Positions 1 to 12,986 of a stretch of DNA of 64,000 nt are shown here, piece by piece. The notes beneath the pieces are model-generated. The model saw only the letters and a list, made by a program, of their open reading frames with translations, had not been told where the DNA came from and ran no database searches. Each line of letters begins with the position of its first letter. Positions within the stretch are counted from its first letter, which is position 1. This DNA is from Bathymodiolus brooksi (lineage: Eukaryota; Mollusca; Bivalvia; Mytilida; Modiolidae), in assembly GCA_963680875.1 (NCBI GenBank), contig OY804578.1, positions 100,531,689 to 100,595,688 of the forward strand. Reading direction: 5' to 3'. The translations under genes and the position numbers were made by a program.

Positions 1-3000
1 TTGGATTGTCTCTCATGTTCATTAACTTTAATTTGTGTCTAAGTATAAAGTTGGATAGTCTCATGTTCATTAACTTTAATTTGTGTCTAAGTGTAATGTT
101 GGATTGTCTCTCATGTTCATTAACTTTAATTTGTGTCTAAGTATAAAGTTGGATAGTCTCATGTTCATGAACTTTAATTTGTGTCTAAGTGTAATGTTGG
201 ATTGTCTCTCATGTTCCTTTACTTTAATTTGTGTCTAAGTATAAAGTTGGATAGTCTCATGTTCATTAACTTTAATTTGTGTCTAAGTATAAAGTTGGAT
301 AGTCTCATGTTCATTAACTTTAATTTGTGTCTAAGTGTAATGTTGGATAGTCTCTCATGTTCCTTTACTTTAATTTGTGTCTAAGTATAAAGTTGGATAG
401 TCTCATGTTCATTAACTTTAATTTGTGTCTAAGTGTAATGTTGGATAGTCTCTCATGTTCCTTTACTTTAATTTGTGTATAAGTGTAATGTTGGATAGTC
501 TCTCATGTTCCTTTACTTTAATTTGTGTCTAAGTATAAAGTTGGATAGTCTCTCATGTTCCTTTACTTTAATTTGTGTCTAAGTGTAATGTTGGATTGTC
601 TCATGTTCATTAACTTTAATTTGTGTCTAAGTGTAATGTTGGATAGTCTCTCATGTTCCTTTACTTTAATTTGTGTCTAAGTATAAAGTTGGATAGTCTC
701 ATGTTCATTAACTTTAATTTGTGTCTAAGTGTAATGTTGGATAGTCTCTCATGTTCCTTTACTTTAATTTGTGTATAAGTGTAATGTTGGATAGTCTCTC
801 ATGTTCCTTTACTTTAATTTGTGTCTAAGTATAAAGTTGGATAGTCTCTCATGTTCCTTTACTTTAATTTGTGTCTAAGTGTAATGTTGGATTGTCTCAT
901 GTTCATTAACTTTAATTTGTGTCTAAGTGTAATGTTGGATAGTCTCATGTTCATTAACTTTAATTTGTGTCTAAGTGTAATGTTGGATAGTCTCATGTTC
1001 ATTAACTTTAATTTGTGTTTAAGTGTAATGTTGGATTGTCTCTCATGTTCATTAACTTTAATTTGTGTCTAAGTATAAAGTTGGATAGTCTCATGTTCAT
1101 GAACTTTAATTTGTGTCTAAGTGTAATGTTGGATAGTCTCTCATGTTCCTTTACTTTAATTTGTGTCTAAGTATAAAGTTGGATAGTCTCATGTTCATTA
1201 ACTTTAATTTGTGTATAAGTGTAATGTTGGATAGTCTCTCATGTTCCTTTACTTTAATTTGTGTATAAGTGTAATGTTGGATAGTCTCTCATGTTCCTTT
1301 ACTTTAATTTGTGTCTAAGTATAAAGTTGGATAGTCTCTCATGTTCCTTTACTTTAATTTGTGTCTAAGTGTAATGTTGGATTGTCTCATGTTCATTAAC
1401 TTTAATTTGTGTCTAAGTGTAATGTTGGATAGTCTCATGTTCATTAACTTTAATTTGTGTCTAAGTGTAATGTTGGATAGTCTCATGTTCATTAACTTTA
1501 ATTTGTGTTTAAGTGTAATGTTGGATTGTCTCTCATGTTCATTAACTTTAATTTGTGTCTAAGTATAAAGTTGGATAGTCTCATGTTCATGAACTTTAAT
1601 TTGTGTCTAAGTGTAATGTTGGATAGTCTCTCATGTTCCTTTACTTTAATTTGTGTCTAAGTATAAAGTTGGATAGTCTCATGTTCATTAACTTTAATTT
1701 GTGTATAAGTGTAATGTTGGATAGTCTCTCATGTTCCTTTACTTTAATTTGTGCTTAAGTGTAATGTTGGATTGTCTCTCATGTTCCTTTACTTTAATTT
1801 GTGTCTAAGTATAAAGTTGGATAGTCTCATGTTCATTAACTTTAATTTGTGTATAAGTGTAATGTTGGATAGTCTCTCATGTTCATTAACTTTAATTTGT
1901 GTCTAAGTGTAATGTTGGATAGTCTCATGTTCCTTTACTTTAATTTGTGTTTAAGTGTAATGTTGGATTGTCTCTCATGTTCATTAACTTTAATTTGTGT
2001 CTAAGTATAAAGTTGGATAGTCTCATGTTCATGAACTTTAATTTGTGTCTAAGTGTAATGTTGGATAGTCTCTCATGTTCCTTTACTTTAATTTGTGTCT
2101 AAGTATAAAGTTGGATAGTCTCATGTCATTAACTTTAATTTGTGTATAAGTGTAATGTTGGATAGTCTCTCATGTTCCTTTACTTTAATTTGTGCTTAAG
2201 TGTAATGTTGGATTGTCTCTCATGTTCCTTTACTTTAATTTGTGTCTAAGTATAAAGTTGGATAGTCTCATGTTCATTAACTTTAATTTGTGTATAAGTG
2301 TAATGTTGGATAGTCTCTCATGTTCCTTTACTTTAATTTGTGTATAAGTGTAATGTTGGATAGTCTCTCAAGTTCATTAACTTTAATTTGTGTCTAAGTG
2401 TAATGTTGGATTGTCTCTCATGTTCCTGAACTTTAATTTGTGTCTAAGTGTAATGTTGGATTGTCTCTCATGTTCATTAACTTTAATTTGTGTCTAAGTG
2501 TAAAGTTGGATAGTCTCATGTTCATTAACTTTAATTTGTGTCTAAGTATAAAGTTGGATAGTCTCTCATGTTCCTTTACTTTAATTTGTGTCTAAGTGTA
2601 ATGTTGGATTGTCTCTCATGTTCCTTTACTTTAATTTGTGTCTAAGTATAAAGTTGGATAGTCTCTCATGTTCCTTTACTTTAATTTGTGTCTAAGTGTA
2701 ATGTTGGATAGTCTCTCATGTTCCTTTACTTTAATTTGTGTCTAAGTATAAAGTTGGATAGTCTCATGTTCATTAACTTTAATTTGTGTATAAGTGTAAT
2801 GTTGGATAGTCTCTCATGTTCCTTTACTTTAATTTGTTTCTAAGTGTAATGTTGGATAGTCTCTCATGTTCCTTTACTTTAATTTGTGTCTAAGTATAAA
2901 GTTGGATAGTCTCATGTTCATTAACTTTAATTTGTGTCTAAGTGTAATGTTGGATTGTCTCTCATGTTCATTAACTTTAATTTGTGTCTAAGTATAAAGT

Positions 3001-6000
3001 TGGATAGTCTCATGTTCATGAACTTTAATTTGTGTCTAAGTGTAATGTTGGATTGTCTCTCATGTTCCTTTACTTTAATTTGTGTCTAAGTATAAAGTTG
3101 GATAGTCTCATGTTCATTAACTTTAATTTGTGTCTAAGTGTAATGTTGGATTGTCTCTCATGTTCCTTTACTTTAATTTGTGTCTAAGTATAAAGTTGGA
3201 TAGTCTCATGTTCATTAACTTTAATTTGTGTCCAAGTGTAATGTTGGATTGTCTCATGTTCCTTTACTTTAATTTGTGTCTAAGTATAAAGTTGGATAGT
3301 CTCATGTTCATTAACTTTAATTTGTGTCCAAGTGTAAAGTTGGATTGTCTCTCATGTTCCTTTACTTTAATTTGTGTCTAAATATAAAGTTGGATAGTCT
3401 CATGTTCATTAACTTTAATTTGTGTCCAAGTGTAAAGTTGGATTGTCTCTCATGTTCCTTTACTTTAATTTGTGTCTAAATATAAAGTTGGATAGTCTCA
3501 TGTTCATTAACTTTAATTTGTGTCCAAGTGTAATGTTGGATTGTCTCTCATGTTCCTTTATTTTAATTTGTGTCTAAATATAAAGTTGGATAGTCTCATG
3601 TTCATTAACTTTAATTTGGGTCTAAGTGTAATGTTGGATTGTCTCTCATGTTCATTAACTTTAATTTGTGTCTAAGTATAAAGTTGGATAGTCTCATGTT
3701 CATTAACTTTAATTTGTGTCTAAGTGTAATGTTGGATTGTCTCTCATGTTCATTAACTTTAATTTGTGTCTAAGTATAAAGTTGGATAGTCTCATGTTCA
3801 TGAACTTTAATTTGTGTCTTAAGTGTAATGTTGGATTGTCTCTCATGTTCCTTTACTTTAATTTGTGTCCAAGTGTAATGTTGGATTGTCTCTCATGTTC
3901 CTTTACTTTAATTTGTGTCTAAGTATAAAGTTGGATAGTCTCATGTTCATTAACTTTAATTTGTGTCTAAGTGTAATGTTGGATAGTCTCTCATGTTCCT
4001 TTACTTTAATTTGTGTCTAAGTGTAAAGTTGGATAGTCTCTCATGTTCCTTTACTTTAATTTGTGTCTAAGTGTAATGTTGGATAGTCTCATGTTCATTA
4101 ACTTTAATTTGTGTCTAAGTGTAATGTTGGATAGTCTCATGTTTATTAACTTTAATTTGTGTCTAAGTATAAAGTTGGATAGTCTCTCATGTTCCTTTAC
4201 TTTAATTTGTGTCTAAGTATAAAGTTGGATAGTCTCATGTTCATTAACTTTAATTTGTGTATAAGTGTAATGTTGGATAGTCTCTCATGTTCCTTTACTT
4301 TAATTTGTGTCTAAGTGTAATGTTGGATTGTCTCTCATGTTCATTAACTTTAATTTGTGTATAAGTGTAATGTTGGATAGTCTCTCATGTTCCTTTACTT
4401 TAATTTGTGTCTAAGTATAAAGTTGGATAGTCTCTCAAGTTCATTAACTTTAATTTGTGTCTAAGTGTAATGTTGGATTGTCTCTCAAGTTCATTAACTT
4501 TAATTTGTGTCTAAGTGTAATGTTGGATTGTCTCTCAAGTTCATTAACTTTAATTTGTGTCTAAGTGTAATGTTGGATTGTCTCTCATGTTCATTAACTT
4601 TAATTTGTGTCTAAGTATAAAGTTGGATAGTCTCTCATGTTCCTTTACTTTAATTTGTGTCTTAAGTGTAATGTTGGATTGTCTCTCATGTTCCTTTACT
4701 TTAATTTGTGTCTAAGTGTAATGTTGGATTGTCTCTCATGTTCCTTTACTTTAATTTGTGTCTAAGTGTAATGTTGGATTGTCTCATGTTCATTAACTTT
4801 AATTTGTGTCTAAGTGTAATGTTGGATTGTCTCTCATGTTCATTAACTTTAATTTGTGTATAAGTGTAATGTTGGATAGTCTCATGTTCATTAACTTTAA
4901 TTTGTGTCTAAGTGTAATGTTGGATTGTCTCTCATGTTCATTAACTTTAATTTGTGTCTAAGTGTAATGTTGGATTGTCTCTCATGTTCATTAACTTTAA
5001 TTTGTGTCTAAGTATAAAGTTGGATAGTCTCTCATGTTCCTTTACTTTAATTTGTGTCTTAAGTGTAATGTTGGATTGTCTCTCATGTTCCTTTACTTTA
5101 ATTTGTGTCTAAGTATAAAGTTGGATAGTCTCTCATGTTCATTAACTTTAATTTGTGTATAAGTGTAATGTTGGATAGTCTCTCATGTTCATTAACTTTA
5201 ATTTGTGTATAAGTGTAATGTTGGATAGTCTCTCATGTTCCTTTACTTTAATTTGTGTCTAAGTGTAATGTTGGATAGTCTCTCATGTTCCTTTACTTTA
5301 ATTTGTGTCTAAGTGTAAAGTTGGATAGTCTCATGTTCATTAACTTTAATTTGTGTCTAAGTGTAATGTTGGATTGTCTCTCATGTTCATTAACTTTAAT
5401 TTGTGTATAAGTGTAATGTTGGATTGTCTCTCATGTTCCTTTACTTTAATTTGTGTCTTAAGTGTAATGTTGGATTGTCTCTCATGTTCCTTTACTTTAA
5501 TTTGTGTCTAAGTGTAATGTTGGATTGTCTCTCATGTTCCTTTACTTTAATTTGTGTCTAAGTGTAATGTTGGATAGTCTCATGTTCATTAACTTTAATT
5601 TGTGTCTTAAGTGTAATGTTGGATTGTCTCTCATGTTCATTAACTTTAATTTGTGTATAAGTGTAATGTTGGATAGTCTCTCATGTTCCTTTACTTTAAT
5701 TTGTGTCTTAAGTGTAATGTTGGATTGTCTCTCATGTTCCTTTACTTTAATTTGTGTCTTAAGTGTAATGTTGGATTGTCTCTCATGTTCATTAACTTTA
5801 ATTTGTGTCTTAATTGTAATGTTGGATTGTCTCTCATGTTCATTAACTTTAATTTGTGTCTAAGTATAAAGTTGGATAGTCTCTCATGTTCCTTTACTTT
5901 AATTTGTGTCTAAGTGTAATGTTGGATTGTCTCTCATGTTCCTTTACTTTAATTTGTGTCTAAGTGTAATGTTGGATAGTCTCATGTTCATTAACTTTAA

Positions 6001-6592
6001 TTTGTGTCTAAGTGTAATGTTGGATTGTCTCTCATGTTCCTTTACTTTAATTTGTGTCTTAATTGTAATGTTGGATTGTCTCTCATGTTCATTAACTTTA
6101 ATTTGTGTCTAAGTGTAATGTTGGATTGTCTCTCATGTTCATTAACTTTAATTTGTGTCTAAGTATAAAGTTGGATAGTCTCTCATGTTCCTTTACTTTA
6201 ATTTGTGTCTAAGTGTAATGTTGGATTGTCTCTCATGTTCCTTTACTTTAATTTGTGTCTAAGTGTAATGTTGGATAGTCTCATGTTCATTAACTTTAAT
6301 TTGTGTCTAAGTGTAATGTTGGATAGTCTCTCATGTTCATTAACTTTAATTTGTGTCTAAGTGTAAAGTTGGATAGTCTCATGTTCATTAACTTTAATTT
6401 GTGTCCAAGTATAAAGTTGGATAGTCTCTCATGTTCCTTTACTTTAATTTGTGTCTTAATTGTAATGTTGGATTGTCTCTCATGTTCATTAACTTTAATT
6501 TGTGTCTAAGTGTAATGTTGGATTGTCTCTCATGTTCATTAACTTTAATTTGTGTCCAAGTATAAAGTTGGATAGTCTCTCATGTTCATTTA
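1..6592. repeat. Satellite array, ~48-50 bp unit, higher-order structure
   Basis: Roughly 130 head-to-tail copies of a unit that starts TTGGATAGTCTC, runs through ATGTTC and ACTTTAATTTGTG and ends AAGTGTAATG or AAGTATAAAG. Units differ by TCTC versus TCTCTC (48 or 50 bp), CATTAAC versus CCTTTAC, and occasional extra bases (TCTTAAGTG). The array starts before the window and ends near 6592. Blocks of units recur: 851-1072 and 1341-1562 are identical, 490 bp apart, and the GTGTTTAAG variant recurs at about 1017, 1507 and 1949. Because many units are 48 bp, short open frames appear, but these are not genes. Confidence 0.97.
851..1562. repeat. Higher-order repeat block, 490 bp period
   Basis: Two successive stretches of about ten satellite units, 490 bp apart, share the same order of unit variants. 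They are identical across at least 222 bp, with similarity continuing to about 1750. This is what local unequal exchange inside a satellite produces. Confidence 0.8.
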
Positions 6593-6905
6593 CATCCATA
6601 TCCTTTCTTACTAATATCAATTTGTTTACTACTGAAGTTAACCAAGAGCACACATAACAATCCTGCTGTAAATAGATAGGATTAACAAATAAACCACTTA
6701 ACTGTTGGTATATAAATTTAATTTGAGGACAAAGGAAATTGATAAAGTACATGTACCAGATTTCAGACAACAATTGATTATCTCCCTTGAAATATAAATA
6801 ACAATTTAATCTGTTTTAAGCTTACAGGAGGAAGTGATTAATGAACCAACAGTGGTATTTAGTAGTAATAGATAAACATGTTTGGTCATATCAAAAAAAT
6901 AGGAT
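6593..6905. other. No gene seen, satellite edge to first SINE
   Basis: AT-rich DNA after the last satellite unit. Reading frames here are short and lack coding character. I see no gene. Confidence 0.6.
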
Positions 6906-7010
6906 TGGGGTAAGGGTAAGGGTGCTAACACCACTTTCAACAATATTTCAGTTGTATAGTGGCGATCAGTTTTATTGGTGGAGGAAACTGGAGAACACCA
7001 CTAACTTCCC
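6906..7010 (-). mobile_element. SINE-1 fragment (3' part)
   Basis: 3' part of the commonest SINE in the window. In this orientation it shows the CCACTTTCAACAATATTTCA block followed by the TTTTATTGGTGGAGGAAAC block. The tRNA-like head is missing. Confidence 0.75.
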
Positions 7011-7721
7011 TTAAAAAAGATGGATTGTATAATGTGAAACAATTCATTTTCATGTATTTATGGTTTAAATTTCAGGTTAAAATGTAGATGACCATAGTTT
7101 GGTCATTTGAAAATGTAAGAATATGTCCATAGAAAATCGATGACCCCGCTTCCAGCTAAAGTAAACAGGGGCATAACTTCAGAAAAAAATCCTAAATCAA
7201 TTTTGGCCTTCCTATTATGGTCCCTGAACTTGTGTATAAATTTCAAATGATTTGCGCAAGGGGAACTTGTCATTGAGCGGAAACCAAGTGTGGGACATCC
7301 GAACGGACAGACATGGGGGTAAACTTAATGGCCCCCAATACCTTGTGGCATGAACATGAAAATATTTATACATTTTTCGTAATACTGGTTAAAATGAAAG
7401 CATCTCATTATTACTTCTATGTTCATTACACAGAAAATAGTAAAGATATCAAATGACCAAATATGGGTTCCCTGGGAATTATGAAAAATTACTACAAGAA
7501 ATTGATTACCAGTTATTAATAGTCTATCATCCATTTAATAACATTTTACATTATAGTGAGCCACAACTACAACTCCAAAAATATGTTTTTCATTTGGACC
7601 CTATGTAACATATCCTTTACATGTAGGTTAAAAAAATGTAGCACCCTCAAAACACAAGACACCTATTTATGTACCCTCTGAAGGAGGGGTTCTATCCCAC
7701 AAACAGGATAAGGTTGGTTGG

Positions 7722-7820
7722 TTGGTTTATGGTGTTTAACGCCACTTTCAACAATTTTTCAGCTATATCGTGGTGGTCGGTTTTATTGATGGAGAAAACC
7801 GGAGTACTTGGAGAAAATAG
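7722..7820 (-). mobile_element. SINE-1 fragment (3' part)
   Basis: Contains the GTGTTTAACGCCACTTTCAA block, the CAGCTATATCGTGG core and the GGAGAAAACCGGAGTAC block, so it is the 3' half of SINE-1 without its head. Confidence 0.75.
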
Positions 7821-8051
7821 GACCAAACAGAATAAGATAGGTCATATTTCTATGCCATGGGGTTCACTCAGGTGGTCTGTATAAGAAAGATAAAACAAAA
7901 CAAATTCATCTATAAATATTGTATTGTGTCTTTTTACAAAAATATGAAATATTTAAATATCACATCAAATAAACCATATATAATATGGCATTGGTCATTG
8001 GATTTCAAAGATAAAATAAACAAAAAGATGAACACATTCAACAAATATTAA

Positions 8052-10480
8052 CTGAAATAGCAAGTAGCTAAAGCACTAACATACTGCCTTAATTTAGCCA
8101 AGAAAATGCTTAAGACATTCTAAAATAAAAATGGACAAACTTTTTTTACATTATATCTTAGGAGGAAAATACTGAAATGCAGAAATTCTGCACAATAATA
8201 TTATGAAAAGAAGGTTATCAAAATAAAACTTTGTTAAAAAGATACCCGTGAAATACTTGATTTTCAAGATTGAATATCATTAGTCAACTCAAAGAATACA
8301 TACATTTGAAAAGCAAAATATTTTTTTTAAACATTTAAAAAAATATATTAATTTCTAGTGAAAAAAGTACAAATAGTAAGGAAAATCAGAAAACTTTGTC
8401 GTGGCATTGCACCTAATGTACACACTTGTAGTCTTTTTGAACCCCTCCTTAAATGGGTTTATTTTTGTCATTTATTTTCTCAATACAAATTTTTATCTTG
8501 CCCACTAAATATGAAATCCAAAAAATATTTTACATGTGACCATCTCATATTAAACATAAAAAATTATATTTAACATTTTAGGGAAAAATCTGCATTTATT
8601 TGTGACAGTTTGTACATGTAGTTTTGTAATATACATAAACCCACATACAAGATAAAATATCAAACAACAAATATGGAAATTAAACTGACTTGTGCATATA
8701 TTTTTAAAATATTTATAATTATTTCCCACAAGGAGCTTATTTAATGTGCAACCCGTAATATTACAATTAGTAAATAAGTTAGAATTTTGTTATTTTAATG
8801 CCCTCTATACATATAATATACATGTACTAGTGTGGTATAAAGAAAGATAACTCTTGACTAATAAATAGGAAATAACCCATGATTACCTCCCTTTATAAAT
8901 GGTGACTTTTAATATTTAAAAATAAAATTCAAAACAGACAAACAACACAGGTGTATATAGATAACTAAATAACAATTTTATTTATAAATAACTAATATTA
9001 TGCATGCTGTACTAAGAATGAGACAAAATCGCCTAAAATAATATCATATAATCACATTCAATTCTATTTCTCTATCATACATAATGGATTTGAAAATAAA
9101 ATTCCCTTTGGATATAGAATGGAAATATTTTTTAGATTAGCCGTAAGTTTGGCAAATATTGTAGATACTGAGAATAAATTTGATATTTAATATAAAGAGG
9201 ATTTCAGGTTTTGGATAGTATTTCATGTTCATTTATATCGTTTCTTACTACAATGGTAATTAAAAATAAAATTTCTACAAATCTACTATGATGAAATTAT
9301 AACTATTATGTCTATCTCTGATGACTGTAATTAAGACACTTAAATTATATGTGTTCACATTTAGAAAGTACATTCTATGTGAAGATGATAGATTTTATTA
9401 CTCAGCTAAGCTAAGTTAAAGTATAAACTGTGGAATGGATGAAATATAATAAAAAAAAATAATCTGAGCATCACAGGATTTCTGATATGTTTGTATAATA
9501 AAACAACAACAAAAAACCAATAATTACCAGATCTTATACTAAAGCACAATATGTTGTAAGGGTTTATACTTCAAAATATGTAGATCTCCAAAATTAGTGA
9601 GAGAAAAAAAACCAATACGTTAAAAATTCATACTTAGGTACATAAAATCAGAAGTGACACTAGTATTCTTGTAAAAATTTACAATTTGTCTATAAAACTG
9701 ATTTTTCAAAATTATCAGTCCATGTGAATTATGAAAAATAGATTGTAGCCCCCCTCTGACAAGACCATCTCTTTTACAATGAAAAGGTGGCCTCATAAGG
9801 GGATTGGCCTCTCTTTAGGGGTAAATTTAGTAGTACTTTACAATTTCGGCACATCTGAAATCTGAAATCAAATCAATTTATTTTACTAATTCCACCCCCT
9901 CGTTGTTTTGGTGATCTATTACTTTAGAATTTACTTATTTGGATTAACTAAAAACCCTTATCACATCTGACACAACAACAAAAAACACCAATTACATGGA
10001 ATGTATAAAATATATCAGATTATTTTATAGAGGGGATTGCATGGTCGTCCCAAATCACAAATCATGAAAAATTAATAAAAAATCAAAAATAATGAATGTC
10101 AGAATATTAATACATGTATTTTTGAATGATGTCAAATGTCAAATAAAATGATTAATCATGGGACAAATGTTAAAGCTCTTTATGTTGATAGTTCTACTAC
10201 ATGTAGTAGGGTAGCCCCTGCATCCCCTCTTTATTGGAAAATGCTTATAATACAATGGTGAACAAAAGTACAATGTATTACACTTTGTGTCTGGTAGCTA
10301 TAAAACACACCAGTTACATCACAAAAATATGTAAACGTTTTTTTTAAACAATTGTGTATAAAAATAGGAACTGTTTTGAGTATAAATGGTACACTTTAAA
10401 ATAAAATCACATGACAATGACAAAATCGTATGTTTCTCCAAACAATGAGTCTCCAAGGCCTTTGTAATCGCTCCACTGTG
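8052..10480. other. AT-rich non-coding stretch
   Basis: About 2.4 kb of AT-rich DNA with no long reading frame, no clear exon signals and no obvious repeat, apart from a diverged copy of the satellite edge at about 9212-9260. Confidence 0.6.
9212..9260 (+). repeat. Diverged copy of the satellite array edge
   Basis: A lone segment starting TTGGATAGTATTTCATGTTC and running into TTTCTTACTA matches the last satellite unit plus its non-satellite flank at about 6567-6613, with several substitutions and a short gap. It lies 2.6 kb beyond the array. Confidence 0.5.
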
Positions 10481-10669
10481 TTTACAATTGACTTAACTTT
10501 CTTATGATTTCTAAAAGGCTGGGATCAGACGAGACAACATTAAAAAAAAGGTAGAAGAATGTGTCCACAAGACATGGATTCCCTTGCTTCCAGCTGAAGT
10601 AAAGGATTGAGGTGGGGCTGTCGAGTATTATTATTAAAGGGGAATACACAAGAACAATTCCAGTCAAGT

Positions 10670-10772
10670 TTGGTTTAAACCGGTTCAGAGAGGATTCAGT
10701 GAAAGTCTAGCAAAACAGACAAGATGGTGGATGTAAAGCTCACATGACCTTTGGCAAGGTGATCTAAAAATG
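10670..10772 (+). mobile_element. Family B fragment (3' end)
   Basis: The 3' terminal part of the hairpin-ended family B repeat: AAGCTCACATGACC, then CTTTGGCAAGGTGATCTAAAAA. Confidence 0.6.
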
Positions 10773-11189
10773 ATGTCACTTGCAAATGACTTGTGCAAAA
10801 TCTCTTTATTGCTGATGAATATTATTACGTAAAAATTACACATACACAGGATAAAGATAACATTTGTTGCACCTGTTCCAATCTCTGGATTTTGATTGGC
10901 TTATAGTATGTTATTATATTGATCAACATTAAAATTTCATACTTTAAATAGTTTTAAAAAAATTATCAGCACAACACTTAAAGAGAAGCTTTACAACTTC
11001 TGCATGTATCTTATAATGGACTGAAATAGAAGAATTTTCAACAGTTATTTTCATCAAAATTATTACATTTAAATTTTTTTTACAGAATAATATATAAACA
11101 ATAAACTTATTTCATTTATTTTTTTAATTATTTTCATTCATATCAGATAAATTCAGACTTGGAACTTTATGTTTCTGTTCATTTAAATA

Positions 11190-11490
11190 TTCAATATTCA
11201 GACCCTTCTCCTTTCATACTTACAAAATTTTAATATTTAGACCTCACCTCTTCCATTCATTCAAACATTCAATTTTTCGTATCCCTCATTTTCAATTCAT
11301 TAAAACCTTTAATTTTCAGATTCTTTTACAAGAAAATGTACTTTCATTCATTCAAACTTTGAATATTTGGATCTGCCTCATTCACAACTATAAATAATTG
11401 TATCTCTCTCCTTCAATTCTTTAAAACTTTCAACATTTGGATCTCTTTCCTTTCATTCAATTAAACTCTGACCTCCCTTCAAGTTTTACA
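11190..11490 (+). repeat. Decayed minisatellite, ~40-55 bp unit
   Basis: Around seven degenerate units, each with a TTTCATTCATTCAAAC-like part, an AATATTTGGATCT-like part and a pyrimidine stretch. Unit length and sequence vary strongly, so this is an old array. Confidence 0.5.
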
Positions 11491-11740
11491 ATCCTCAAAA
11501 CATTCAGCTATATTAAATAACCATGCTTAATGCTGCTACTTTGACTATGAGTATATAATGAATTAATGACAACCAACTACTCGCATTAGCAAATTCATAT
11601 ATTACCGCTAGCTTCCATAGATATAAATAAAATTTACCCATTTCATAAATATCATTAATAAACATGGCAAAAAATGAAATTGCTCAGTAAAAAAAGTTAT
11701 ACATTTTTCCATCCCCAAGTATATCCCTTCCCAGTTCTGA

Positions 11741-11885
11741 TGATTATGTACCCAATAAAGTTTGTCAGTGACTTGTCACAGGTCAGTGGTTTTCTCTTGG
11801 TACTCCTGTTTCCTCCACCAATAAAACAGACCACCACGATATAACAGAAATATTGTAGAAAGTGGCGCTCAACACCATAAACCAT
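11741..11885 (+). mobile_element. SINE-1 fragment (3' half)
   Basis: Forward copy from the AAAGTTTGTCAGTGACTTGT block through CCTCCACCAATAAAAC to the tail block AAAGTGGCGCTCAACACC. The tRNA-like head is missing. Confidence 0.75.
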
Positions 11886-12727
11886 CTACCCAATATATTA
11901 TATTGGAGTAAACCGTTTCTTCTTTTCTTCTTATATTGTAACAAATACTTCATTTTTTTTATCAGCCTTTAAAACTGTTACTGTTAGTACCTAGCGATCT
12001 TACGTACGTGGATTACCCATTTCTCATCTTAACCGTTAGTGATGTAAGAATTCAAATATGGAAAATATTTTGTTTGAATTCATTTGATTTCATGTCATAT
12101 TGGTTCAATGAGTCGATTATCCAAGGGGAATGTTGACTCGGAGGTATACACGTGACAATATCTATCACCACCTACATTTTTACTTGATAATTAAACTGCT
12201 GCAGAGATTGAAACTTTATCGACAATTTGGACATTTTCCCTTTGATGTATGACACTGAAAAAGTCTGGATCACTGAACTGACCTTGATCCACAAAAATAT
12301 GACGTAAAACACATTATGACGTCACAGATAAAAACAATATAGTCAGTTCTGAAGGCCTCGACAGACATTATCACAAATATCCCAGCTTCTATCAGACTCA
12401 CTGAGATATTAGCGATGTCTGGCTTGACCTTCAAAATTGCTGTTATTCTTATAATATTTATTTTCTTGTGTTTGCTTAAATTTGTTTTGTCTACCTTGAG
12501 CTCTCTTTTCATTTAAATTCTCATTTAACTACACGTACCGGCATACACTGAATACGAACTGAACCTTCATCTTTAACAATTTATCAAAATAAATAGTAAC
12601 CGGTAATTTGTTTACCTGACTTATACCAAGCCTATCCAGCATATAATAAATACCCCCCGTGTCATAGGTACCGTAGCTTATGACTGCACCATAGTCACGC
12701 TTTTGACCTATAAATAGAACACATTGT

Positions 12728-12986
12728 TTAAATCTTTACTGTGGTCTCTTTCAGAAAGACTCGTGGACTACAATTAAAAGCACTAAATCCCGAGCAATTC
12801 AAATCTAATTTGGGCAAATGTTCACTTTTTCTTTCCGATTCTAAAGAATCTCTTTGGCTGTTCGTGTTTTTGGGTGTTTTGTGGTTCTTGTCCATTTTGG
12901 AGGTTCTGCGGATGTTTTCCGATCTTGATGTTCGGGGGGTATTGATGTCTGTCCTGAGATCTTGGTCGTACATGTACATTTGGCTG
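12728..12986 (-). CDS. Possible terminal exon, unknown protein
   Basis: On the minus strand a pyrimidine-rich tract ending in CAG (about 12987-13005) precedes an open frame of about 85 codons that ends in a TAA at 12728. It is less AT-rich than its surroundings. The predicted peptide is hydrophilic, rich in Ser, Lys, Arg and Asn, with no motif I recognise. A short candidate first exon at 13533-13593 ends in a good GTAAGT donor, but its phase (1) does not match this frame (2). The neighbouring frame that would match is open for only about 48 codons. A gene is therefore possible but unproven, and the open frames may be chance. Confidence 0.3.

Noticed and set aside
181..6112. Many 60-119-codon frames such as MFLYFNLCLSVMLD repeats
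   Set aside because: They are the 48-bp satellite units read in frame; all are strictly periodic and stop whenever a 50-bp unit shifts the frame.
1..6592. CRISPR-like array
   Set aside because: Units are directly adjacent with no unique spacers, in an intron-containing eukaryotic sequence.
6901..6935. Telomere-like GGGTAAGGGTAAGGGTG
   Set aside because: Only about three imperfect units, next to the end of a SINE-1 copy where ATTAGGGTTAGGG-type tails are usual.
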